DNA from: an uncultured Kiritimatiellota bacterium
GTDB lineage: Bacteria > Verrucomicrobiota > Kiritimatiellia > RFP12 > UBA1067
Length of the DNA stretch: 64,000 bases
Direction: 5' to 3'
Assembly (NCBI GenBank): GCA_934635385.1
Contig: CAKTZI010000016.1
Coordinates: 1-64,000, forward strand
The translations under genes were made by a program, and so were the position numbers. Positions 8,375-14,765 of this stretch are shown in pieces (within the stretch, counting starts at the first letter, position 1; every line of letters begins with the position of its first letter). The notes under the pieces are model-generated. The model made no database searches and was not told the origin of the DNA. It saw nothing but the letters and a program-made list of their open reading frames with translations.

Positions 8375-10327
8375 ATGGCCAAGACGCCGAAATTCGCGAA
8401 CGCCAAGGTGTTCGACTGGGTTGACAAGTGGAACAAGGTCTGCACGCCCGACAAGATCGTGGTCGTGACGGGCTCGAAGGCAGAGCACACCAAGATCTGC
8501 GAGATGATGGTCAAGAACGGCCAGTTCATCAAGCTCAACGAGAAGAAGCGTCCGGGCTGCTACCTCGCCCGCTCGCACGAGAGCGACGTCGCGCGTGTCG
8601 AGGGCCGCACGTTCATCTGTTCGAAGAAGGAGATCGACGCGGGCCCGACGAACCACTGGATGGAGCCCGAGGCGATGAAGAAGCTCATGCTCAAGAGCTA
8701 CAAGGGCTGCATGAAGGGCCGCACGATGTACGTGATCCCGTTCGCGATGGGCCCGATCGGCAACCCGATCACCCAGTACGGCATCGAGGTCACCGACTCG
8801 CCCTACGTCGTCGTGAACATGAACATCATGACGCGCACGGGCAAGGAGGTCCTCGACCACCTCGGCAAGGACGGCGACTTCATCCCCTGCATCCACTCCG
8901 TCGGCGCGCCGCTCAAGAAGGGCCAGAAGGACGTCGCGTGGCCCTGCGCGAAGAAGATCGAGGACAAGTTCATCACGCAGTTCCCGGAAGAGCGCCAGAT
9001 CTGGTCGTTCGGCTCGGGCTACGGCGGGAACGCCCTCCTCGGAAAGAAGTGCTTCGCGCTCCGCATCGCCTCGAAGCTCGCGAAGGATCAGGGCTGGATG
9101 GCCGAGCACATGCTCATCCTCACGCTCACCTCGCCTGAGAAGAAGCAGTACCACGTCACGGCGGCGTTCCCGTCCGCCTGCGGCAAGACGAACCTCGCCA
9201 TGATGCTGCCGAAGCTTCCGGGCTGGAAGCTCCAGACGATCGGCGACGACATCGCGTGGCTCAAGCCGGGCGACGACGGCCGCCTCTACGCGATCAACCC
9301 GGAGAACGGCTTCTTCGGCGTCGCGCCGGGTACGTCGATGGACTCGAACCCGAACGCGCTCAAGAGCTGCAAGAAGGGCACGATCTTCACGAACGTCGTT
9401 CTCACGCCCGACGGTGACATCTGGTGGGAGGACATGGGCATCAAGGCTCCGAAGGAAGGCATCGACTGGAAGGGCAACCCCTGCTACGTCTGCGCGGACG
9501 ATCCGTACCGCATGGGTCCGAAGCCGGGCATGACGAAGAAGGAGATCAAGGAGTCCAAGTACGTCGCGGCCCACAAGAACAGCCGCTTCACGGCGCCGGC
9601 GGTCAACTGCCCCGTCCTCGACAAGGAAGGCTTCAACGGCAAGTTCAACAAGAAGCCCACGGGCGTGCCGATCGACGCGATCCTCTTCGGCGGGCGCCGT
9701 CCGTCGACGATTCCGCTCGTGAACGAGGCGAAGGACTGGACGCATGGCGTGTTCATGGGTTCCGCCGCCGGCTCGGAAGTGACGGCCGCCGTCATCTCCG
9801 ACCAGATCGGCCAGGTCCGCCGCGACCCGATGGCGATGCTGCCGTTCTTCGGCTACAACGTCGCGGACTACTTCCAGCACTGGCTGGAGATGGAGCGCAC
9901 CTCCGCCGACGCGACGAAGCTGCCGAAGATCTACTTCGTCAACTGGTTCCGCAAGGGCGACGACGGCCGCTTCATGTGGCCGGGCTTCGGCGACAACAGC
10001 CGCGTCCTGAAGTGGATCTGCCAGCGCATCGAGGGCACGGTCAAGGCGAACGAGACGGCGATCGGCAACCTGCCGTTCGCGGAGGACATTGACCTCGCCA
10101 ACAACGACGAGACGGCGAAGTTCCACGTCGTCAAGGCCGACCTGGAGGAGATCCTCAAGGTCGACGTCGAGGGCTGGAAGAAGGAGATCGAGACAATCGG
10201 CGCGTCCTATGACGAATACGACGCGAAGCCGTCGAAGGACTCGAAGGTCGCCTCGAAGACGGCGCATCGCGTCCCGAAGGCGCTCCGCCAGGTTCTCGCC
10301 GACGTCACGGCGGCGCTCGCGAAGTAA
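8375..10327 (+). CDS. pckG: Phosphoenolpyruvate carboxykinase (GTP)
   Basis: Interconverts oxaloacetate plus GTP with phosphoenolpyruvate, CO2 and GDP. In anaerobic gut bacteria the reaction often runs in the carboxylating direction toward succinate. The 650-residue product is the GTP-dependent type: nucleotide P-loop FPSACGKTN at about residues 264-272, the FGGRRPSTIPLV segment, and GFGDNSRVLKWI near the C terminus. The start has an AAGGAG site 12 bases upstream and its own promoter. Transcription probably ends at the hairpins that follow. Confidence 0.97.
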   Translation: MAKTPKFANAKVFDWVDKWNKVCTPDKIVVVTGSKAEHTKICEMMVKNGQFIKLNEKKRPGCYLARSHESDVARVEGRTFICSKKEIDAGPTNHWMEPEAMKKLMLKSYKGCMKGRTMYVIPFAMGPIGNPITQYGIEVTDSPYVVVNMNIMTRTGKEVLDHLGKDGDFIPCIHSVGAPLKKGQKDVAWPCAKKIEDKFITQFPEERQIWSFGSGYGGNALLGKKCFALRIASKLAKDQGWMAEHMLILTLTSPEKKQYHVTAAFPSACGKTNLAMMLPKLPGWKLQTIGDDIAWLKPGDDGRLYAINPENGFFGVAPGTSMDSNPNALKSCKKGTIFTNVVLTPDGDIWWEDMGIKAPKEGIDWKGNPCYVCADDPYRMGPKPGMTKKEIKESKYVAAHKNSRFTAPAVNCPVLDKEGFNGKFNKKPTGVPIDAILFGGRRPSTIPLVNEAKDWTHGVFMGSAAGSEVTAAVISDQIGQVRRDPMAMLPFFGYNVADYFQHWLEMERTSADATKLPKIYFVNWFRKGDDGRFMWPGFGDNSRVLKWICQRIEGTVKANETAIGNLPFAEDIDLANNDETAKFHVVKADLEEILKVDVEGWKKEIETIGASYDEYDAKPSKDSKVASKTAHRVPKALRQVLADVTAALAK

Positions 10328-10340
10328 CGCCATCCGACAC

Positions 10341-10418
10341 GGCGCGCGGTTTCGCGCGCCCGCGCAAAGGAAGGACTACGGCAATCTGCCGCAGCCCTTC
10401 CTTTGCTGGTGAATTTTT
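10341..10418 (+). terminator. Tandem hairpins, probable pckG terminator
   Basis: A perfect 8-bp GC hairpin (10341-10348 with 10353-10360) is followed by a larger one whose outer stem pairs GCAAAGGAAGG (10364-10374) with CCTTCCTTTGC (10396-10406). A T-rich GAATTTTT comes next. The T run also belongs to the purC promoter. Confidence 0.6.
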
Positions 10419-10426
10419 GGTATACT
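10418..10426 (+). promoter_or_regulatory. Extended -10 promoter of purC
   Basis: A T tract, then TGG-TATACT. The first ATG, eight bases downstream at 10435, is not the purC start but opens a short overlapping ORF. Confidence 0.7.
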
Positions 10427-10434
10427 ACACCCTC

Positions 10435-10518
10435 ATGCGTGGCATCTGCGCAAGAGCGCGCCATCAGGCGGCTGTCGCCGAGCGCCACGTATGGAAGGAC
10501 AATCATGAAATACGATAA
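10435..10518 (+). CDS. Possible leaderless upstream ORF of purC (27 aa)
   Basis: ATG at 10435 lies eight bases after the -10 box, the same geometry as the leaderless genes here. The frame runs 27 codons (MRGICARARHQAAV at the N terminus) to TAA at 10516-10518. It passes through the purC start at 10505 in a different frame, overlapping it by 14 bases. It has no recognisable family. Ribosomes loading on this leaderless ORF could reinitiate at or interfere with purC. Whether it is translated cannot be told from sequence. Confidence 0.4.
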   Translation: MRGICARARHQAAVAERHVWKDNHEIR

Positions 10519-11404
10519 AAACCAGGCGCTTTTGGCGTGTGAGATTCCGGGGATTCCGCAGAAGAGCGGAAAGGTTCGGGATGTCTTCGACCTCGGTGAC
10601 AAGCTGCTCATGGTCGTGACCGACCGCATCAGCGCGTTTGATGTGATCCTGCCGTGCGGAGTGCCCGACAAGGGCAAGGTCTTGAACCAGCTCTCGCTCT
10701 TCTGGCTCGACTTCTTCGGCGTGAACAACCACCTGATCACGGCCGACGTCGACAAGTATCCGGCGAAGCTCCGTCCCTACAAGGACGACCTGCGCGGGCG
10801 CTCGATGCTGGTGAAGAAGGTGAAGATGATCGAGATCGAGTGCATTGCGCGCGGCTACCTCACGGGTTCGGGCTGGAAGGAATACCAGAAGTCCGGCACG
10901 GTGAACGGCGAGAAGCTGCGCGCGGGCTACGAGAACGCCGCGAAGCTCGACAAGGTTCTCTTCACCCCGACGACGAAGGCCGCGCTCGGCGACCACGACG
11001 AGGCGATCGACTTCGAGAAGACGAAAGAGCTTGTCGGCGAGTCGACGGCGTATCTGCTGAAGGACGCGACGACCGGGCTCTATTCGATGGCGGCCGACTA
11101 TGCGCGGGAGCGCGGCATCATCATCGCCGACACGAAGTTCGAGTTCGGGCGGGACGCGAAGGGGGCCCTTGTCCTGGCGGACGAGGTGCTGACGCCCGAC
11201 TCCTCGCGCTTCTGGCCGGCGGCGAGCTACAAGGTCGGCGCGAACCCGCCGTCGCTCGACAAGCAGTATGTGCGCGACTGGCTCGATTCGGTTCACTTCA
11301 ACCACCAGCCGCCGGGGCCGGAGCTTCCCGACGAGGTCATCGCGAAGACGCGCGAGATCTACCGGAAGGCGTTCCGCGACCTCACGGGCCACGAGCTGGC
11401 GTAG
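10505..11404 (+). CDS. purC: Phosphoribosylaminoimidazole-succinocarboxamide synthase
   Basis: SAICAR synthetase: joins CAIR and aspartate with ATP in purine synthesis, one step before PurB. The start at 10505 gives 299 residues, the long form close to yeast Ade1. Family segments are KSGKVRDVFDLGDKLLMV near the N terminus, RISAFDVILP, ECIARGYLTGSGW, IIIADTKFEFG and DEVLTPDSSRFW. GGAAGGA lies about seven bases upstream of this ATG. The frame is open further upstream, but only as an artefact of the leader. Translation may be linked to the short upstream ORF. Confidence 0.95.
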   Translation: MKYDKNQALLACEIPGIPQKSGKVRDVFDLGDKLLMVVTDRISAFDVILPCGVPDKGKVLNQLSLFWLDFFGVNNHLITADVDKYPAKLRPYKDDLRGRSMLVKKVKMIEIECIARGYLTGSGWKEYQKSGTVNGEKLRAGYENAAKLDKVLFTPTTKAALGDHDEAIDFEKTKELVGESTAYLLKDATTGLYSMAADYARERGIIIADTKFEFGRDAKGALVLADEVLTPDSSRFWPAASYKVGANPPSLDKQYVRDWLDSVHFNHQPPGPELPDEVIAKTREIYRKAFRDLTGHELA

Positions 11405-11464
11405 TCCTTTCCACCATTCCACCTTTCCACCTTTCCACTTTTCCACCTTTCCACTTTTCCACCA
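11405..11464 (+). repeat. Short tandem repeat of TTTCCACC-type units
   Basis: About seven imperfect 8-9 base units (TTTCCACC, TTTTCCACC, ACCATTCC) fill the whole gap between purC and the next gene. One strand is pyrimidine-only apart from the A of each unit. It is the only short-period repeat in the core part of the window. Confidence 0.85.
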
Positions 11465-11481
11465 TTAAAGGAATCCACCAC

Positions 11482-11802
11482 ATGGGAATGTTTGACCAGG
11501 TTCGCGAGGCGATGAAGATGCGGTCGGAGGCGAAGCGCATCGAAGCCGAAATCAAGAAGATCACCGCCGAGTATTCGAACGGCGGCATCACCGTCATCGC
11601 CAGGGGCGACATGTCGATCGAGAAGATCGCCGTCACGCCTGAAGCCTACGAGGAAGTCATCAAGGGCAAGCCGGCCCGCTTCGAGACGATGCTCTTCAAC
11701 GTCGTCAACGGCGCGCTCAAGCGGGCGCGCGAGACCGTGCAGTCCGAGATGGCGAAGATGATGCAGCAGAACGGCGGCCTTGGCGGCCTGTTCGGGAAAT
11801 AG
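11482..11802 (+). CDS. ybaB: YbaB/EbfC family nucleoid-associated protein
   Basis: A 106-residue product with the usual YbaB shape: an N-terminal charged helix, a central beta region (ITVIARGDMSIEKIAV) and a C-terminal helix ending in NGGLGGLFGK. YbaB proteins are dimeric DNA-binding proteins almost always encoded upstream of recR, as here. The start at 11482 has AAAGGA about ten bases upstream, just after the tandem repeat. The frame is open further upstream only because the repeat lacks stops. Confidence 0.92.
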   Translation: MGMFDQVREAMKMRSEAKRIEAEIKKITAEYSNGGITVIARGDMSIEKIAVTPEAYEEVIKGKPARFETMLFNVVNGALKRARETVQSEMAKMMQQNGGLGGLFGK

Positions 11803-11823
11803 CCGAAAGCCGACGGTCTGCCC

Positions 11824-12426
11824 GTGTCCATGCTCGCGCCGGTTGACGAGCTTGAAAAGTGCCTGTCCAGGCTTCCGGGCCTCGGACGGCGCTCGGCGTC
11901 GCGCGCGGCGCTCGCGCTCGTCCGCGAGAAGGAGCGTCTCCTGAAGCCGCTCGCGTCGGCGCTGGCCGTTGCGGCGGACGCGGTCTGCTGCTGCTCGCGC
12001 TGCGGGGCGTTCACGACGCGAGACGCCGATCCCTGCGCGCTCTGCACGGACGCGGCGCGCGACGGGGCGCTCCTCTGCGTCGTCGAGGAGCCGGCGGACA
12101 TCCTGCCGTTGGAGGCGTCGGGGGCCTTTCGCGGCCGCTACCACGCGCTCGGCGGCAAGCTCTCGCCGGCGCGGCGCCTCGGCCCCGAGAAGCTGCGCCT
12201 CGCCGCGTTGCAGGATCGCGTCGTGCGCGAAGGCGTCCGGGAGGTCCTGCTCGCGCTCTCGACGGACATGGACGGCGACGCGACGGCGGGCTACATCGCC
12301 GAGCTTCTGCGCGGAACGGGGGCGCGGGTGTCGCGCCTCGCCTTCGGGCTTCCGGCCGATTCGGGAATCGCCTATTCGGATCCGCTCACGCTTCGGCGCG
12401 CCATTCGCGGTCGGCAGGACGTGTGA
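11824..12426 (+). CDS. recR: Recombination protein RecR
   Basis: RecF-pathway recombination mediator, 200 residues, the normal length. An N-terminal helix-hairpin-helix (LSRLPGLGRRSASRAAL) is followed by a Cys4 zinc finger (CSRC ... CALC, about residues 55-75) and a Toprim domain with the acidic ALSTDMDGDAT stretch. The start is GTG at 11824 or ATG at 11830; both keep the whole domain set. It follows ybaB by 21 bases, the classical ybaB-recR pair. Confidence 0.94.
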   Translation: MSMLAPVDELEKCLSRLPGLGRRSASRAALALVREKERLLKPLASALAVAADAVCCCSRCGAFTTRDADPCALCTDAARDGALLCVVEEPADILPLEASGAFRGRYHALGGKLSPARRLGPEKLRLAALQDRVVREGVREVLLALSTDMDGDATAGYIAELLRGTGARVSRLAFGLPADSGIAYSDPLTLRRAIRGRQDV

Positions 12427-12448
12427 TTCGGCGGAACGCGCGAATTTA

Positions 12449-12457
12449 TGGTATAAT
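12449..12457 (+). promoter_or_regulatory. Extended -10 promoter of the lptA-like gene
   Basis: TGG-TATAAT after ATTTA. The ATG at 12468 is ten bases past the box, so the leader is only about three bases. Confidence 0.7.
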
Positions 12458-12467
12458 TCCCCTCTCA

Positions 12468-13040
12468 ATGAAGTTTCGCCTTCTCTTCTTCCTGTTTTGC
12501 CTGTGCGCGGCGTCGGTGACGCCGGCGGCCGATTCGGCGGCCCCGGCATCAGCCGAGGGGCCGTCGGCGGCGTCCTTGACGAAGCCCGCCGCGACGCGGC
12601 TGGCGCGCATCACGTCCGACACGACCTACTATGACCGCAAGCAGGGAATGGCCGTCTTCACGGGGCACGTCCACGTCGACGACGAGCAGTACCAGATGCA
12701 CGCCGAGAAGGCCTATGTCTTCATGACCCCGACAAACACCCTGAAGCGCATCGTCGCGCTCGGGAACGTCGCGCTGACGAACGAGCTGAAGCGCGCGTAC
12801 GGGGCGAAGGCGTCGTACTACAGGGAAAGCGGCATGGTCGTCCTCTACGGCGGGGAGGGCGTGAACGCCGAGATCGTCGATGCGACGAAAGGCCAGAACC
12901 AGACGCTGCGCGGCTCGAAGATCAAGTTCTGGATCGACTCCGAGCAGGTCGAGGTGCTGGACGCGACGATCGTCGCGCCGGTCTCGTCGGCGGGGGCCTC
13001 CGGGCTGGGCGACGCGCTGAAGGGGGGGGGCTTGCGCTGA
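12468..13040 (+). CDS. LptA/OstA-like periplasmic protein
   Basis: A 190-residue exported protein with a signal peptide (MKFRLLFFLFCLCAASVTPAA). The OstA-type beta-jellyroll pattern follows from about residue 45: ITSDTTYYDRKQGMAVFTGHV, then HVDDEQYQMHAEKAYVF, then VALGNVALTNE. LptA forms the periplasmic bridge that carries lipopolysaccharide to the outer membrane. Its presence supports a Gram-negative envelope. No lptB or lptC is next to it, so a single-gene unit is likely. It could be LptA itself or a related LptC/OstA-domain protein. Confidence 0.75.
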   Translation: MKFRLLFFLFCLCAASVTPAADSAAPASAEGPSAASLTKPAATRLARITSDTTYYDRKQGMAVFTGHVHVDDEQYQMHAEKAYVFMTPTNTLKRIVALGNVALTNELKRAYGAKASYYRESGMVVLYGGEGVNAEIVDATKGQNQTLRGSKIKFWIDSEQVEVLDATIVAPVSSAGASGLGDALKGGGLR

Positions 13041-13057
13041 CGGCGATGGCGCACCCG

Positions 13058-13087
13058 TTGCACAACCGCGCCGTGAAATGCTATAAT
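13058..13087 (+). promoter_or_regulatory. Promoter of the outer-membrane protein gene
   Basis: TTGCAC (13058-13063), an 18-base spacer ending in TGC, then TATAAT (13082-13087). The leader is about 65 bases with AAGGAG at 13147-13152, the ordinary Shine-Dalgarno mode. Confidence 0.7.
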
Positions 13088-13156
13088 GTCCGAAACTTTC
13101 TTTCAACGGAATGTTCCTAACCCAAACCAAAACCAACTAACCGACCAAGGAGTCAC

Positions 13157-14032
13157 ATGAAAAAGCTGATGGCCGCTGTGTGCGCGGCGTCGTTGTTGTC
13201 TGCGTTCGCAGAAGAGGAAAAGGCCGAAACCGAAGATCAGAGCTTCATCTCTGTCTGGGGCTTCGGCAACTACGGGATCTATTCGGGCTACCAGCTCTAC
13301 GGGTCGCTCGTGAACAACGAGCCGACGGCGCAGGGCTACATCGACGTCAACGTCAACTTCGGCGACATCGGCTACGTCGGCGTCGGCCTCTGGTCGAACA
13401 CCGACCTCACGAAGCGCCGCCGCGTCTGGGGGCTTGGGCAGGCGTTCAACGAGTACGACCCGAACGTCCACTTCGGGCGCACGTTCTGGTTTGACGACGA
13501 CAAGACCTGGGGCCTCGACTGGCGTTCGACGGTCGTGTGGTTCTACTATCCGCCGAAGAACTACCATGGGGCGACGCATACCCACACGACGTGGGACTTC
13601 GACCACAGCCTCGCGCTCGTGAACCCCTATCTGGTTCCGTACATCACGGTCGTGCGCGAGTACTCGAAGGGCGCGAACCTTGTGATCTTCGGCCTCAAGA
13701 AGACGGTGGCCGTCTCGGACGGGCTGTCGCTGACGCCGTACATCGAGGGCGTCTGGCGCGAGCGCCAGTACAACTGGTGCTTCCCGACGATGTTCAACGG
13801 CGAGATCAACGGGTATGACTGCAACAAGAACTCCGGCGTCGCGACGGCGAAGATCGGCCTCGACCTCAACTACCAGCTCAGCGAACACTTCGGGCTCTTC
13901 GCGAAGGTCGCCTACTGCTCGGTCGTCGACCCCGACCTCCGCGACAATGTCGACCACCTGCCGAACAACGCCTACGGTGCGTATGCGAAGGACTACGCCT
14001 GGGGCGGCGTCGGCGTGACGTTCAACTTCTAA
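13157..14032 (+). CDS. Outer-membrane beta-barrel protein, function unknown
   Basis: A 291-residue protein with a cleavable signal peptide (MKKLMAAVCAASLLSAFA). The rest has alternating aromatic strands (VWGFGNYGIYSGYQLYG, YVGVGLWSN, LVPYITVVREY) and ends in GVGVTFNF. A terminal phenylalanine is the usual signal for BAM-dependent outer-membrane insertion. A strong AAGGAG site lies four bases before the ATG, suggesting high expression. I do not recognise a named family; a porin-like channel or structural barrel is plausible. It follows the lptA-like gene but has its own promoter. Confidence 0.7.
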   Translation: MKKLMAAVCAASLLSAFAEEEKAETEDQSFISVWGFGNYGIYSGYQLYGSLVNNEPTAQGYIDVNVNFGDIGYVGVGLWSNTDLTKRRRVWGLGQAFNEYDPNVHFGRTFWFDDDKTWGLDWRSTVVWFYYPPKNYHGATHTHTTWDFDHSLALVNPYLVPYITVVREYSKGANLVIFGLKKTVAVSDGLSLTPYIEGVWRERQYNWCFPTMFNGEINGYDCNKNSGVATAKIGLDLNYQLSEHFGLFAKVAYCSVVDPDLRDNVDHLPNNAYGAYAKDYAWGGVGVTFNF

Positions 14033-14108
14033 CGATTTCGTGCTTGGATGAAGAGGGCGGGTGCTTTCGCGTTCAGGTGCAAAAAAGAAACACAAGGAAA
14101 AAGATCAG

Positions 14109-14489
14109 ATGGAAATCTATGTTGGTAACCTCGCGTACGCGACGACCGACGACGGTCTGAAGGCGGCGTTCGCGCCATTCGGCGAAGTTACCGCCGTTCG
14201 CGTTGTCACCGATCGCATGACCGGTCGCAGCAAGGGATTCGGCTTCGTCACGATGCCCGACGCCGCTCAGGCGCAGGCTGCGATTGACGCGCTGAACGGA
14301 CATGAGCTCGACGGCCGCACCGTGCGCGTCAACGAGTCGCAGCCCAAGCCCCGCGAAGAGCGCGAGGGCGGCTTCGGCGGCGGCCGGGGCGGGCGTGGCG
14401 GCTTCGGCGGCGGCCGGGGCGGTTTCGGTGGCGGTCGCGGCGGCTTCCGCGGCGGCGACCGCGGCCCGCGTCGCGAGACCCGCTGGTAA
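14109..14489 (+). CDS. RRM-domain RNA-binding protein with Gly/Arg-rich tail
   Basis: One RNA-recognition motif covers residues 1-80, with RNP2 (IYVGNLAY) and RNP1 (KGFGFVTM) intact. The tail from about residue 85 is glycine- and arginine-rich, built of repeated GGFGGGRGG units. This is the layout of cyanobacterial and PVC cold-induced RNA-binding proteins, which probably act as RNA chaperones. The start at 14109 is set by the RRM and by AAGGAAA upstream; the frame is open earlier in the leader. No consensus -10 box is visible in 14033-14108, so the promoter is uncertain. A strong terminator follows. Confidence 0.92.
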   Translation: MEIYVGNLAYATTDDGLKAAFAPFGEVTAVRVVTDRMTGRSKGFGFVTMPDAAQAQAAIDALNGHELDGRTVRVNESQPKPREEREGGFGGGRGGRGGFGGGRGGFGGGRGGFRGGDRGPRRETRW

Positions 14490-14512
14490 TCGGAAGATTG
14501 CCATTCAAGCGA

Positions 14513-14542
14513 AAAGGCACGGCCGTCTGCGGCCGTGCCTTT
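14513..14542. terminator. Bidirectional terminator between the RRM gene and the tRNA
   Basis: A perfect 13-bp stem (14513-14525 with 14530-14542, TCTG loop) has T-rich sequence on both sides. It lies between two convergent transcripts and can end both. Confidence 0.85.
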
Positions 14543-14554
14543 CATTTTGCCAAA

Positions 14555-14631
14555 TGGTGGACCCTGCGGGACTTGAACCCACGACCAAGAGATTATGAGT
14601 CTCCCGCTCTGACCGACTGAGCTAAGGGTCC
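14555..14631 (-). tRNA. tRNA with CAU anticodon, probably tRNA-Ile2
   Basis: On the minus strand the sequence folds as a 77-base tRNA with encoded CCA: acceptor GGACCCT/AGGGTCC, D arm AGCTCAGTCGGTCAGAGC, anticodon loop CTCATAA and T loop GTTCAAGTC. The anticodon CAU fits methionine or lysidine-modified isoleucine-2. C4-G69 and C5-G68 in the acceptor stem and the GGTCG variable region resemble E. coli ileX, so Ile2 is favoured. These two base pairs are the known recognition elements for TilS. An elongator Met tRNA is not excluded. Confidence 0.9.
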
Positions 14632-14647
14632 GTGAAAACAGGTGCAC

Positions 14648-14656
14648 ATTCTACCA
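14648..14656 (-). promoter_or_regulatory. Promoter of the tRNA
   Basis: On the minus strand a T tract is followed by TGG-TAGAAT, about 16 bases before the mature 5' end. It is the same extended -10 style as the protein genes. Confidence 0.55.
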
Positions 14657-14702
14657 AATTTTACCCCCCGTGCGCAATGGGCTATTTTTCGGCGCGGCTT
14701 TT

Positions 14703-14711
14703 TGCTATAAT
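14703..14711 (+). promoter_or_regulatory. Extended -10 promoter of dinG
   Basis: TGC-TATAAT after TTTT. The first ATG, nine bases downstream (14721), opens a 14-codon ORF that ends over the dinG start. Confidence 0.7.
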
Positions 14712-14720
14712 GCCGCCCCT

Positions 14721-14765
14721 ATGCAGAATATGCAGAAGACACAGGGGAGCAGTTCCGCAGCATGA
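14721..14765 (+). CDS. Possible leaderless upstream ORF of dinG (14 aa)
   Basis: ATG nine bases after the -10 box starts MQNMQKTQGSSSAA and stops at TGA 14763-14765. This overlaps the dinG ATG in an ATGA junction. The geometry suits leaderless loading followed by termination-reinitiation into dinG. The peptide itself has no family. Confidence 0.45.
   Translation: MQNMQKTQGSSSAA

Noticed and set aside
8314..8430. Leaderless ORF from the ATG directly after the pckG -10 box
   Set aside because: That ATG immediately follows the box, upstream of where transcription could start, so it would not be in the mRNA.
6815..10333. A 1172-codon minus-strand frame opposite thiC and pckG
   Set aside because: Same GC-bias artefact; it crosses the thiC riboswitch and two well-identified genes.
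13111..13140. Nine-codon ORF in the leader of the outer-membrane protein gene
   Set aside because: It starts well inside the leader, has no ribosome-binding site and does not overlap the main start. Nothing supports translation.
14370..14485. Repeated GGCGGCCGGGGCGG-like units, possible CRISPR or tandem repeat
   Set aside because: They encode the Gly/Arg-rich tail of the RRM protein in frame; there are no spacers.
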